Source of the DNA: Sycon ciliatum
Lineage: Eukaryota > Porifera > Calcarea > Leucosolenida > Sycettidae
NCBI RefSeq assembly: GCF_964019385.1
Contig: NC_088654.1
Span: forward strand, 2,992,550 to 3,056,549
Reading direction: 5' to 3'
DNA length: 64,000 nt
How positions within the stretch are numbered: the stretch's first letter is position 1; every line of letters begins with the position of its first letter. Below are positions 55,166-64,000 of the stretch, piece after piece. The notes beneath the pieces were generated by a model. It saw only the letters and a program-made list of their open reading frames with translations. It made no database searches and was not told the origin of the DNA. The position numbers were made by a program, and so were the translations under genes.

Positions 55166-56287
55166 TTCCAGCCGTGCTGCGACCCAGACTTAATAGGGCT
55201 TGAAAGTGCTACGTCACAGCATAGCAACAATTTCAAAAATTCAAAAACTGGATCCACTTGGATCCAGTTTTTGTATGGAGCCAAGCACATTTCAAGCGGT
55301 CTTACCCACAGCATGGTGATGTAGCTAGTGAAACTGACTGATTTGGCTAGTGCGGGCGGGGTTACAACTGGTGGCGAAATAAAAGTCACACCTGCATGCG
55401 ACATGAGTGGGTTGCTATGCACCCATATACTTAGGCAATAGCAAAGTCACACCTTAGTGGATCCAAAAATAGAAATCTGATGTCAACTTACTACTCCCTG
55501 GCCGTTTTGACGTCATCAATTTCAAGCCCTATTGGGAACTTGTTGCCTGGAATGAGGGAAGCAGTGATGCAGTGCATTGGATTTTCGTCATGGAAAGTTG
55601 CATGATTCAGGCAAACGGTTCACTTTGCTCAGGAACACTGACCTCGTATTAATATTGCTGCCTCGCTAAAAACTGACGGAGACGTTGTGAAGGTTTATCA
55701 ACTGATCAAGGAAATGTTTTCAAAACTGAATAACGAAAAAGCACCACTTTATCTCCATGGATATCTGTGTATTTCCAAGTGAAACGTGCCATGCATGTGT
55801 AATGCACATTCTTTCCCCTTGCTCGACTGGGCAAACCTTGTTCACACCTAAACACCTAATCACTCTAAAACCGTATTTGCTAATCTATCATACCCCAGAT
55901 GTATTTGTTTTACAATTTTACATTGAGTGAAATTACGAGACAAGCGGGATAGTTTCTCAACATCAAATGCTAGATCAAGATATAGCAGCATTGTGCACAG
56001 CACAGCCCTGAATGGAGTGAATGCCCCATCGGCCTCTTGGTGTGTCAAGTGGCTGTTTTGCGGCGGAAGATGCTGACAGAAGGCGCAAGCAACATCAATG
56101 TACGTGTTAAACAGGTATGGCGGCCTGGTGTGGCTGTGTGCAACGAGCTGGCAGGACAGTGATTGCCTCAAGGGCCTTTGGGTCTGCTGCTTAGGGGCTG
56201 CTGCGTTGGCTTCTTTGTTCTTTCCCTGTCACGTCACTGTGGGACAAGCAGCGGAAGTATATTTTGTTTTTTGTGGCACATGCAATA
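55166..56287. other. Intron-like DNA
   Basis: A short hairpin (AAAACTGGATCCACTTGGATCCAGTTTT) lies at 55244-55271. No gene. Confidence 0.4.
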
Positions 56288-56684
56288 ACTAAGTGTGCGT
56301 TCTTAAAACCTCTCGGAAAAGCTGGAGACTTCTACGAAAAGTTCGCTGTTCTTATATTCTCTCCGACTTTTAGGAGGCTCTCCAAAGCTCTACAAGCTCT
56401 CCAAACTTCAGAGGTGGTTGAAACTTGGAGATTCCTGCGGTTTGGGATCAGTGTATTCGAACTACGGCTAAAAGCCACGCGTTCATCATGAGTGTACACA
56501 TTTCCCTTTTCGCATACGCACATACATTCATCACTCAAGATCGCGGCCCCTTTGGCGCTTCACTTTGCTTGACATGTGCAAAATATCTCCGAATTCTTAG
56601 AGACCCATTCTTGAGTAATCCCAGTTTCTTCGACTTCTCTTTTCTTCTTCTTCTAGAAGCTAGAGAATATAAGAACGCACCCTA
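56288..56684. mobile_element. MITE family B, copy 2
   Basis: TGCGTTCTTAAAA ... ATAAGAACGCACC; about 390 bp shared with 24884-25272. Confidence 0.75.
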
Positions 56685-57767
56685 ACCTTTCTGGTGTTAG
56701 ACTGACGGCTGTTTTTTGCCCCCCCCCCTCTTTCACACGTGCTACCTGTTCCTGTCCCAACCATGAGCGCGTGTCGTTATCACCTGACCTTTTTATCACT
56801 TTTTATCACTTTTGTCACTAGGGTATGCCACGTTTCTTTGCCGAATGAGCGCAATTGCGTAGCCGTGTAAAGATCAGTCTACTCCTATTATGCTTTCATT
56901 CAACATCATGCCTCCACTCATGAGCTCAGGAGGAGCGAAACAGCTGTCTAGAGGGTCATTGTTAATATCAATTTATACACCGGAATTGTCCTCGCTGTGG
57001 TGATGGTGATATGAGTGCAGAGTTTGGATCGGCCAAGAGCGCAATGTGGTGGTGTGGTGTATCGAATTCCATAATGGCCGGGTCGTCGCTACTTCTTCTC
57101 AGTTTACATACTGGTGTTTTATGTACTCAAAGGGTGACACCATGTAATGAGAACCGTAAATAAACAATGGAGACAACAGCAGAATTTTCGCCCGATCATG
57201 CGATGACAGTTCTGTATGGTGTTGAGTAAGTTGACGGAGAAAATGCCCCAGGGGCGTCTTGCGTACTTGCAGTACTTTGTTGGAGCGCAAAAGTCTGAAC
57301 TGTCTCCCCGTTTGTTTCAGTATGCTACATTGCTGTATCTCAGAGTGCTAGAATCTGTTGCGTAAGTATCGATGATGCCCGCAGTACACTAATGGCATGT
57401 AGGAGTGTCATTTTGCACCATGTGTAAGCACTTAGCCCCTCTTAGCCCGTCTTGTATCTCCAAGCGCGGGATCACAATTCTTCGCTTCATTCTATCTATA
57501 AATATGTGAGTTCAAATTAATGCTAGCCATTATTTATTCTCAACCTCCACTGATCAGACCTTAGTGATCCAAACAACGCTGCCTGGAGGTAATTATATCT
57601 GTCAGCATATACAACTTGGAGTCATGTTGCTGATGTCATTGTCGGCCAGAGAGCGCATATGGAGGAGGTGGAATTGCTTCATCAATGTTCATACTAGCGT
57701 TTAAACTGATTATACACTCCTCAGTGCGAAGTCGTGTTTGAATGGACGGTCATACCGAAAGCCGATT
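56685..57767. other. Intron-like DNA
   Basis: A C-run lies at 56719-56729. Apart from the hammerhead-like motif nothing is recognised. Confidence 0.35.
56911..56954 (+). ncRNA. Hammerhead-like motif, core G-to-C variant
   Basis: Stem I CCTCCA/TAGAGG (five of six pairs), CTCATGA in place of CTGATGA, stem II GCTC/GAGC with 5-nt loop, GAAA, stem III CAGCTG, cleavage triplet GTC. The changed core base should abolish cleavage, so this is probably a fossil. Confidence 0.45.
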
Positions 57768-57805
57768 TTCAACGCTGTTTCGACCACTAAGGTCTCATCA
57801 GTGAA
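57768..57805 (-). ncRNA. Hammerhead-like core
   Basis: The minus strand has CTGATGA, stem II GACC/GGTC with a 5-nt loop, and GAAA, all intact. TTCA before and TGAA after could form stem I, but then the cleavage dinucleotide is short by a base, so activity is doubtful. Confidence 0.45.
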
Positions 57806-58016
57806 TATGATTTAGCTCTATCCACACCGAGGCGGATGGTTAGAAATGGAATGGCGATGTGGTCTATTTGAAGCACGTCCGATTGTAATTTGTATTTTTT
57901 CACAAACAATGAAATTAACACACATGCACCCAAATCAGTCAGTTGCTGGGAACAAGCTCACGGGATACTGTTGTAACACTGATTTTGCAATCTGAAAACC
58001 ACACAAGAAATCTTAC

Positions 58017-58190
58017 CGCATGTGGCTAGTGGGGTAGTAGTGGAAGGTGCTGTGATGCAAGTCACCTTCGGGTTACCGTGAACCTCATATCCCTGTTTAC
58101 ATGTCAAAGTCAGCGTATTCAGAAATTCTTGTGGGGAGAATACACCGTTGCTGTAAGACCCATAAGCTGGATCTGTAGGCCGTCGACAAA
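58017..58190 (-). CDS. Sushi/CCP domain exon, phase 1-1 (module 2)
   Basis: 174 bp, acceptor GTTGTTAG, donor GTAAGA. It encodes VCRRPTDPAYGSYS ... LTLTCKQGYEVHG ... VTCI ... LATCG, a CCP module with four cysteines and the CxxGY core. Same orientation and phase as the other exons. Confidence 0.85.
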
Positions 58191-58506
58191 CTAACAACAG
58201 AGATCAAAGGGCAAAAAGAGGCTTGATGAGTGTTTCTAGTATTTCATGTTTGTTCTGTTTATGTTGGGTCGGGTATTGTTTGTTCTGGTTATGTTGGGTC
58301 GGGTATTGGTGCTTCCATGTACAGATAAGAATACTGCGTGATAGTGTGAATGTATCATGCCAAAAGGTACTTTTCTTGGCATCATGTCAAAAACTCGCCA
58401 GGAGTAAGAAGCAAGTTTTGAAGCTCTCAGTGTCGTGACTACTCCCCCCCCCCCCCCCTCGAGGCATATATCAATTGATATTCTGACTAATATTTACCTG
58501 CCTATC

Positions 58507-59139
58507 ATGGATAACTCCGCACCGCCAGGCAGCTCAAAGCGTCAGCCTCCAGAGCCACTGTGGAGGCTGAAATGTGCAATTTGTGGAGGCTGAAGGTCGA
58601 TACTGTGATGTTTGTCGACGGCCTCACAGGCCAGAAAATTGAGGAAAATGCGGACACCCTCATAAACCAGGGGTAAGATGACGTCGCCTCCGAGCAGATT
58701 ACTGGGTCAACTTGCAAGGCAAATTTTTTCAGCCAGACCTCTAACAAAACCATTGTTGAACTTCGTCTCTTTCTTGGCAAATCTCGCATTGCTGTCCGCC
58801 ATTGTTTCATTTCCTTACTGCAACTGCACATCTTGGACATCCCGATTTGGATCTCCGATGCCGCCGTCATTCATGCACTCACGAAACACGGTACGGTAGA
58901 AGGCACTATTTGGCACGGCCGTACCCGCACAAAGTCGGGTGCATTTGTCGGAACAGGCGTATGCTTCATAACTGTTTGCCTGAACAACGGATGTATGCAG
59001 GTGCCAACATTCGTGCAGACAACCGAAGGCAATACCTTCCACGTGAAGCACGAGGAACAGGCACCAACTTGCCGCTCTTGCACTCAGAAAATCACCTCGC
59101 CAGCACTTGCCCTAACCTTTAAAAGAGTCAGTGAATAAG
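58507..59139 (+). pseudogene. Retroelement ORF1-like pseudogene
   Basis: Starts MDNSAPPGSSKRQPPEPLW, then needs a frameshift and passes an in-frame TAA. Later segments (IPIWISDAAVIHALTKHGTVEG, RTKSGAFVGTGVCFITV, PTCRSCTQ) resemble gag/ORF1-like proteins with a degraded CCHC knuckle. Confidence 0.45.
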
Positions 59140-60218
59140 GCCCACCTAGGGACAGTAGGAGGCAACTTTTAGCGAAATCGGAAATTTGGCCATGTCGGGT
59201 GGTATTGGGCCGTTGCCGCCAAGTTATAATTGGCGCTTTAATATATTCGCACTTGATTTTTCGGTGCTCTGCCTATGTCATACGGCATGGAACCACCGAT
59301 TCACCCTTCGAACATAACCAGTGACCATTGCATCCGACAACGTGGCAGCACAAACCATGACAGAAGTTGCGATTGGTTCGTTTGAGTCTTTTAAACTGGA
59401 GCTGCCACCAACGAATACCAGCAAATCGCTGACGAAGAAACTGCATGTCGAAATCTCCAAAAAATGAGACCAATCCGGTGGACACACTCTGAAGCTCACA
59501 GAGGACCGGGCAAAGTATCTACTCAAAATAAAGCACCAAGTCTTGAGTGAAACTCTCGTGCAAAGGACTTTCAGGAAACTAGCCTAAAAGACTGGTGCAA
59601 GGCATTAAGACTTAAGTCCAGTATGCACAGGTGCTACAAAAAGCAGATGCTATCACTGTGCTGCATTTACAAGCACCGGCGGCTCACTTGGGTGAGGATC
59701 AGCAAATACGACAAGTGCAAGAGGCGACTTGAAAAAGGACACCGCTGATGTGGCGTTGCCTTTTTGTCTCAAACAAAGGCATTATTTTTACAGGCACGCA
59801 CAGCCTTTGAGAGAGATCCGAGATGGGGAGAAGTTGAACAAGAAACGTGCAGCAGCTGTGCAGATCGAACGTTTGAGCTGTTCCTCCAGGAACGACAGTG
59901 GCGAAGAAGATAATGTAACTTGCTTGAATCTTCGGCTGAGTTGCTTCCTGACATGTAAATGATCATGCACATTTGTGTTTTCTTCCTGAGACAAGTGGGA
60001 AGATAAGCCCCAATTGTGTCTGGGCGGATCAAGTAGGTAACTTGGATTGGTGTGCGAACATAGATGGTATGGTCCTTGGATATTGGCCATGATTAAAACA
60101 TCGACAACTAAGTCGGCGAATAAGTTCCAATCAAGGATATACGGAGCAAACGGTTAAGCGAAATCCGAAATTTGGCAATGTCCGGTGATTTCGGTTATTA
60201 CATACATTGACTACGACA
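59140..60218. other. Intron-like DNA
   Basis: GCGAAATCSGAAATTTGGC occurs at about 59172 and 60158. No gene. Confidence 0.35.
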
Positions 60219-60266
60219 CCTGCAGAGAGCATCCTGTTTCATCCTTTGAGGACCCATCAGCATAGG
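60219..60266 (-). ncRNA. Hammerhead-like motif, copy 1 of a family
   Basis: CTGATGG (A9 changed to G), stem II GTCC/GGAT, GAAA, stem III CAGGATGCTC (closing pair lost), then TC and TGCAGG. Part of a roughly 70-bp repeat shared with 61207-61275. Confidence 0.45.
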
Positions 60267-60739
60267 ACAGAGAAAATCAAAATGAATGTAATGAACAAGT
60301 TATATTTGGTCAACTTAACCCTTTACGGGCAGCTAATTTTTGTATATGATTTCCATCACATTTGAAACGATGTCAATATGTCGCGACGAAGGCACAGTTT
60401 GTATCCACAAGTTGCCTGGTACATGTACTACTTCTTGACCTTAGAAAAATTGTGTTCACGAGCCACACACCTACGCTGCTTAATCGGCACCTACACACGG
60501 AAAACATGGAAATTGTACACATGCAGATCCTCAAAGTTCCGACGTGGGGATGATGCTGCCAAATGGGCCAAGCGCTGTGCCGCTGTGCAAGTCGTTGGTG
60601 ACTATTGCGAATATCAGTAGTTGTGCATTGTGAGACAAATATTGCATAGTAGGTATGCATTTCTACTTGTCTCGTATGGTGACTTATCACTCTCTTATTA
60701 TTGACCCCCACAGAAACTTGTGATCCCTTAGCGGTCAAA

Positions 60740-60810
60740 TATCACAAATGTTGGGATTCGAACCCAAACTGTCAAATTCTCAGTCAAAGAACTTGGGGAA
60801 CATACTACAA
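60740..60810 (-). repeat. tRNA-like fragment with box B
   Basis: GGTTCGAATCC (minus strand, 60754-60764) preceded by an anticodon-arm-like CTTTGACTGAGAATTTGAC. No full cloverleaf. Confidence 0.35.
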
Positions 60811-60950
60811 GAGACAACTGAAAACTTCTGTTTACAGAGAAGTAATGTCCAATGTAAACGGCATATGTACATACTATGTACTATTACAATAGTATTCCTT
60901 TCTTCCTATAAACAAAGCTAAAAACAGTTTAGGTATGCTATGTCATGATA

Positions 60951-61019
60951 ATATATTGACCGATTATGAGGGCAATAATAGATTTAATCTATTATTGCCC
61001 TCATAATCGGTCAATATAT
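60951..61019. repeat. Perfect 69-nt palindrome
   Basis: Arms of 34 nt (ATATATTGACCGATTATGAG ...) around one central base. No mismatch was found. Confidence 0.95.
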
Positions 61020-61209
61020 GAATGGATATATGAAATATATTGACCTCTTTAATCGTGCAATAATAGATACATAAATGGCTGTATCCCGCGAAATAATAGC
61101 GTGCACAAGCATCTTGCCGAATGTCGAACCCAGATCAGGTATTACCCCCCTTAGGTAATACCGTTACAACATAACAATTTATGCTAAGGGTGTCAAATGA
61201 CTCTGAAAT

Positions 61210-61255
61210 CTGCAGACAGCATGCTGTTTCGTCCTTTGTGGACCCATCAGCACAG
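61210..61255 (-). ncRNA. Hammerhead-like motif, copy 2 of a family
   Basis: Minus strand: stem I CTGTG/TGCAG (two wobbles), CTGATGG, stem II GTCC-ACAAA-GGAC, GAAA, stem III CAG-CATG-CTG, cleavage triplet GTC. Complete type I geometry except for A9 changed to G. Confidence 0.55.
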
Positions 61256-61303
61256 CACAAAGAAACTCAAATAATATGTGCATGTTATATTTAATCGACT
61301 TAC

Positions 61304-61600
61304 TCCTATTCTCAACGCAGGCTACATTAAATTCCTTCATAGGGGACAAAGCAACCATTGTACCAAGTCCATTAGAGGCAAACCGGTTTCCCGAAAGTAG
61401 ACGAGTACTACTCCAGAAATATAGGTGTCCTTCGGTTTTGAATAACTGGGAGGAAAGGTCGTTCATGCAGGGTTCCTCGTTGACGGTAGGTAAACTGGCG
61501 CCTCTATCAGTGCAAAATTTCCTGGCACTATCGTAAACCAGTGTATCCCGCGTGTGCATAAAAAGCACTCTGTTGGCATCACAAACATGATGAAATTCAC
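61304..61600 (-). CDS. C-type-lectin-like domain exon, phase 1-1 (module 1)
   Basis: 297 bp, acceptor TTCGTAGCAG, donor GTAAGT, phase 1 at both ends. The 98 residues begin GEFHHVCDANRVLF and contain YDSARKFCTDRGASLPTVNEE, the CTLD N-terminal half, then HLYFWSSTRLL and end NVACVENR. No clear calcium/sugar QPD or EPN motif, so it is lectin-like rather than a proven sugar binder. Transcribed before the two sushi exons. Confidence 0.65.
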
Positions 61601-62136
61601 CTGCTACGAAACCACAAAATGGAAGTGTACCCATAGGTCAGTTGCCATGGAGAAAAACTTATACAAAGGGAAACATATTTGCATACGAAGAGACGAAGGG
61701 AGTTGTAAATCTGATGAGTCCTTTTGTACAATCATTTCTCAAATCTGAACTCGGATGGTGAGCCAATATAGTTATGATGAAGAAAGGAAAAGGACTGTAT
61801 AAGATCGGGTTACGTTGGTGAACAGTTTGTCATAACTCGTAACATTTTGTCCTTTTCCTTTCTTCATCATTTCTCAAATCGGTTGAAAATGAGACGAAGC
61901 ACAACAATGTCAATTTACACAGCATATCGGCGGTAGAATGGTGTTGAAATGTACACAGGCTAAATGATGCTGTGAGTTGCTCCAAAGAGCGCAATAATTA
62001 TAACAAACTTGGCAATGTAAAAGCCTCTAGCACCTGCGCAAGAATCTTTTTAAAACAGCTTTAGAGTATTCTTACATACTGCAATGAGGCAGGCAGGGGA
62101 AACCATCACTTCTGTGCTTCATATTAATTATCAAAA
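61601..62136. other. Intron-like DNA
   Basis: A short hairpin pairs ATGAAGAAAGGAAAAGGAC (61775) with GTCCTTTTCCTTTCTTCAT (61851). No gene. Confidence 0.5.
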
Positions 62137-62610
62137 TTTGACGTCAAAGTTTGAGCTGGCTCGAAAAGATTCTTTATGTCCAAGGAGTTTCTAGTGTGTT
62201 CAAGTGAGTTGGGTCAATTGATTTTAGTGCTAGGTGAGAGGTAGAGTTTAGTCTCAAAGTACCACACTAAGAATGACTCTTAAAATATGCAATTGTGTTT
62301 AGTTCCTTCTGGCTTTTAGCAAATGTAGGACTAATGGTTTCAACCCATCATCACTTAAATCAGTAATTCTTAGTGTGGTACTTTGAGACTAAACTTGACC
62401 CAACTCACTTGAAGACACTAGAAACTCCTTGGACAAGAAGAACATCCACTCGATCGAAAAAGAATCTTTTCGAGCCAGCTCAAACTTTGACGTCACATTT
62501 TGATGACTCTTAATAATATGGAACTGTGTATATAACCTTCTGGCTTTTAGCTCTTGTTGCCAAATTTATAGGACTAATGGTTTCAACCCATCATCATTTA
62601 AATCAGTAAA
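62137..62610. repeat. Inverted repeat with loop duplicated downstream
   Basis: 62145-62275 (TGACGTCAAAGTTTGAGCTGG ... CCACACTAAGAATGACT) is inverted at 62366-62500. The loop (TTCTGGCTTTTAGC ... ATCAGTAA) is repeated directly at 62541-62607. It contains GGTTTCAACCCATCATCA, a relic hammerhead-like signature. Confidence 0.8.
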
Positions 62611-63289
62611 TGTCTTTAACGAGCAAATATCCCCGGACATGGCCAAATTACCGATTACCGAGTTGGCTCCTTTTATACCTGAGTGGACCTTGTTTGCCCA
62701 CTATGACAGTTTGGTCCAGAAACTCTAGTAATGTAGCTTGGATACTGGGATACGAAGCGTCACTTGCTCAACAACAGCCCACCATGACGAGAAAGAAGAA
62801 CTTTTCCACAACAACAAATCACCAAGGACTGCAACAGTAGTACAAAATGGCCCAGATTGTGCCAGAACGATCTCTTGTGCTGGGCAGATAGTTCATGCGA
62901 GTTTCACATGCGTCCCACGCTCCCATCCAAAAATAATATTCAAAAATTTCTCTCATGTTGCCATGAGCCCATGTATTTATGGTGCATGTGCAAATATAAC
63001 ATACTTAACATACTTGTATATATCATGCATCTTTTTAGGTACCTACTTGTAGGGCTGTGGCTGTCCCCCAAAGAGAACTTTTTTATTTTTCGATTTTTGA
63101 TTTTCCAACTGCAATGCATATCTGATATCCTCAAGCGCCCGACTGCTACATCATGATTTTCCACTAGTGCGACGAGGCATCGATGCACAGGTGAAACTCA
63201 AGTGCACTGGCTGCCTCGTACAAGAGAAATTTTGGGCCATCTTGCGCTACTGGTGCAGCCCTTGCTGTATATTTGTTTGCAGTTGAGCC
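62611..63289. other. Intergenic, nothing recognised
   Basis: Short ORFs only. Confidence 0.35.
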
Positions 63290-63760
63290 TTTAGTACAAC
63301 GGTCGCGTATTTTGCCACACCAAACTGCATGCCAATGTCTTGACTACATCCAGGAACAGTGTAAACAAGAGATCGCAACACCTTTTCATTCTTTGAATAC
63401 AGCTTGATGTCATCCATGTACCATAGATGGTTGAGCTTGATTCGGTTTTGATCCTTTGAAACAGTAGGCTGTGTCAGCCTTCCTTAAGACCATGGTGATA
63501 GGTATGAGGCAGATGATGAACAGCAGTGAGGATACGGAATCACCCTAGAAAATCCCACGCTGAATGGCCGCCGATCCCAAGCTGTTGGTGCCGTTCAAAA
63601 GGTTAAGCTTCCACTAAGTCATGCTAACAGTATAAGTCTGCGTACGGATTCGTGTATGCCAAACAGCTCCAAACAGCGCTCAATCCAATCATGTCATACG
63701 CCTTCTTGTAGTCGACTCACCCCATGGCAAAATTGGTTCTGCGACTCTAACGGTCCGCCG
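63290..63760 (-). pseudogene. Degraded LINE reverse transcriptase
   Basis: In several minus-strand frames: VDYKKAYDMI (63700), a GDS.S.LLFI-type segment (63530), WYMDDIKLYS (63420, RT catalytic YMDD-like) and a thumb-like segment. Stops and shifts throughout. Confidence 0.6.
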
Positions 63761-63849
63761 TAGTGGCCAGGTCAATGAAGAGTTGATTTATTAATTTTTT
63801 TGACAGGATAGGGAGAACGTCAAATTCAAAGGATCAGTCGGGGAAGTGA

Positions 63850-63950
63850 ACTGCCTGAAAAGAGAAAAAATCGCCAGACCCAACAGGACTCGAACCTTGG
63901 ACTATCTAAAGACTAAGTTCGAAAGATGAGTGACTATATTGATGACGTGG
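63850..63950 (-). repeat. tRNA-like SINE head
   Basis: Box B GGTTCGAGTCC (63886-63896, minus strand) with an upstream tRNA-like arm. Not a functional tRNA. Confidence 0.35.
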
Positions 63951-64000
63951 ACCAGGTGTAAGACTTCAATCTACGCTCACTACAATCTTAATCAGAAACC

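Noticed and set aside
61554..61748. Cysteine-bearing 64-residue plus-strand ORF
   Set aside because: Half of it is antisense to the CTLD exon and the rest lies in intron sequence; no start context or splice support.
51140..63896. tRNA genes suggested by box B motifs
   Set aside because: No acceptor stem or consistent cloverleaf could be formed; they fit tRNA-derived SINE heads better.

Overview
This is metazoan genomic DNA, most likely from a marine or aquatic invertebrate; the phylum cannot be fixed from the sequence. The reasons are spliced exons with GTAAG donors and pyrimidine-AG acceptors, long (CA)n and (GA)n microsatellites, and a dense mix of mobile elements: CR1/L2/Jockey-type and other LINEs, a Ty3/gypsy element, a tyrosine-recombinase (YR) retroelement, hAT, pogo, Harbinger and TTAA-type DNA elements, and hammerhead-ribozyme repeats.

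1-6.7 kb: a virus-like block. A >=1.7 kb near-identical inverted repeat (1-1711 and 2200-3911, 488-bp unique centre) carries two intronless genes with their own TATA boxes: an unrecognised 246-aa protein (intact in both arms) and a TFIIB-like zinc-ribbon protein (complete in one arm, decapitated in the other). A (CAACAACCRAC)n minisatellite and a LINE tail follow, then a 262-aa protein with HRxxGPA-type repeats plus a RING-H2 finger, an architecture typical of nucleocytoplasmic large DNA viruses. I read the block as a possible endogenous large-DNA-virus fragment (inference).

6.8-7.8 kb: a short spliced zinc-finger-like gene. 8-20.8 kb: a nest of truncated LINEs, LTR pieces, a 1.66-kb hAT-like element with 8-bp target duplications, copies of a roughly 0.8-kb fold-back repeat carrying hammerhead ribozymes, and a pogo-like MITE.

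22.9-61.6 kb, minus strand: six exons, all phase 1-1, scattered between the transposons. They encode a C-type-lectin-like domain, two sushi/CCP domains, half an EGF-like module and two unrecognised extracellular-type modules. They may be one large mosaic secreted or surface protein gene whose introns absorbed most of the mobile DNA seen here.

31-43 kb: TTAA-flanked fold-back elements, then a nearly full-length LINE whose ORF1 was interrupted by an intact Ty3/gypsy retrotransposon with two 459-bp LTRs that look identical, a GGGAAAT -1 frameshift site, and complete gag and pol. 44.3-49.2 kb: a decayed YR retroelement laid out as A1-ORFs-B1-A2-B2 (split direct repeats); its B repeat is a 22-bp satellite array. 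49-64 kb: LINE fragments, snap-back palindromes, MITEs with paralogous empty sites, tRNA-like SINE heads and several more hammerhead-like motifs.
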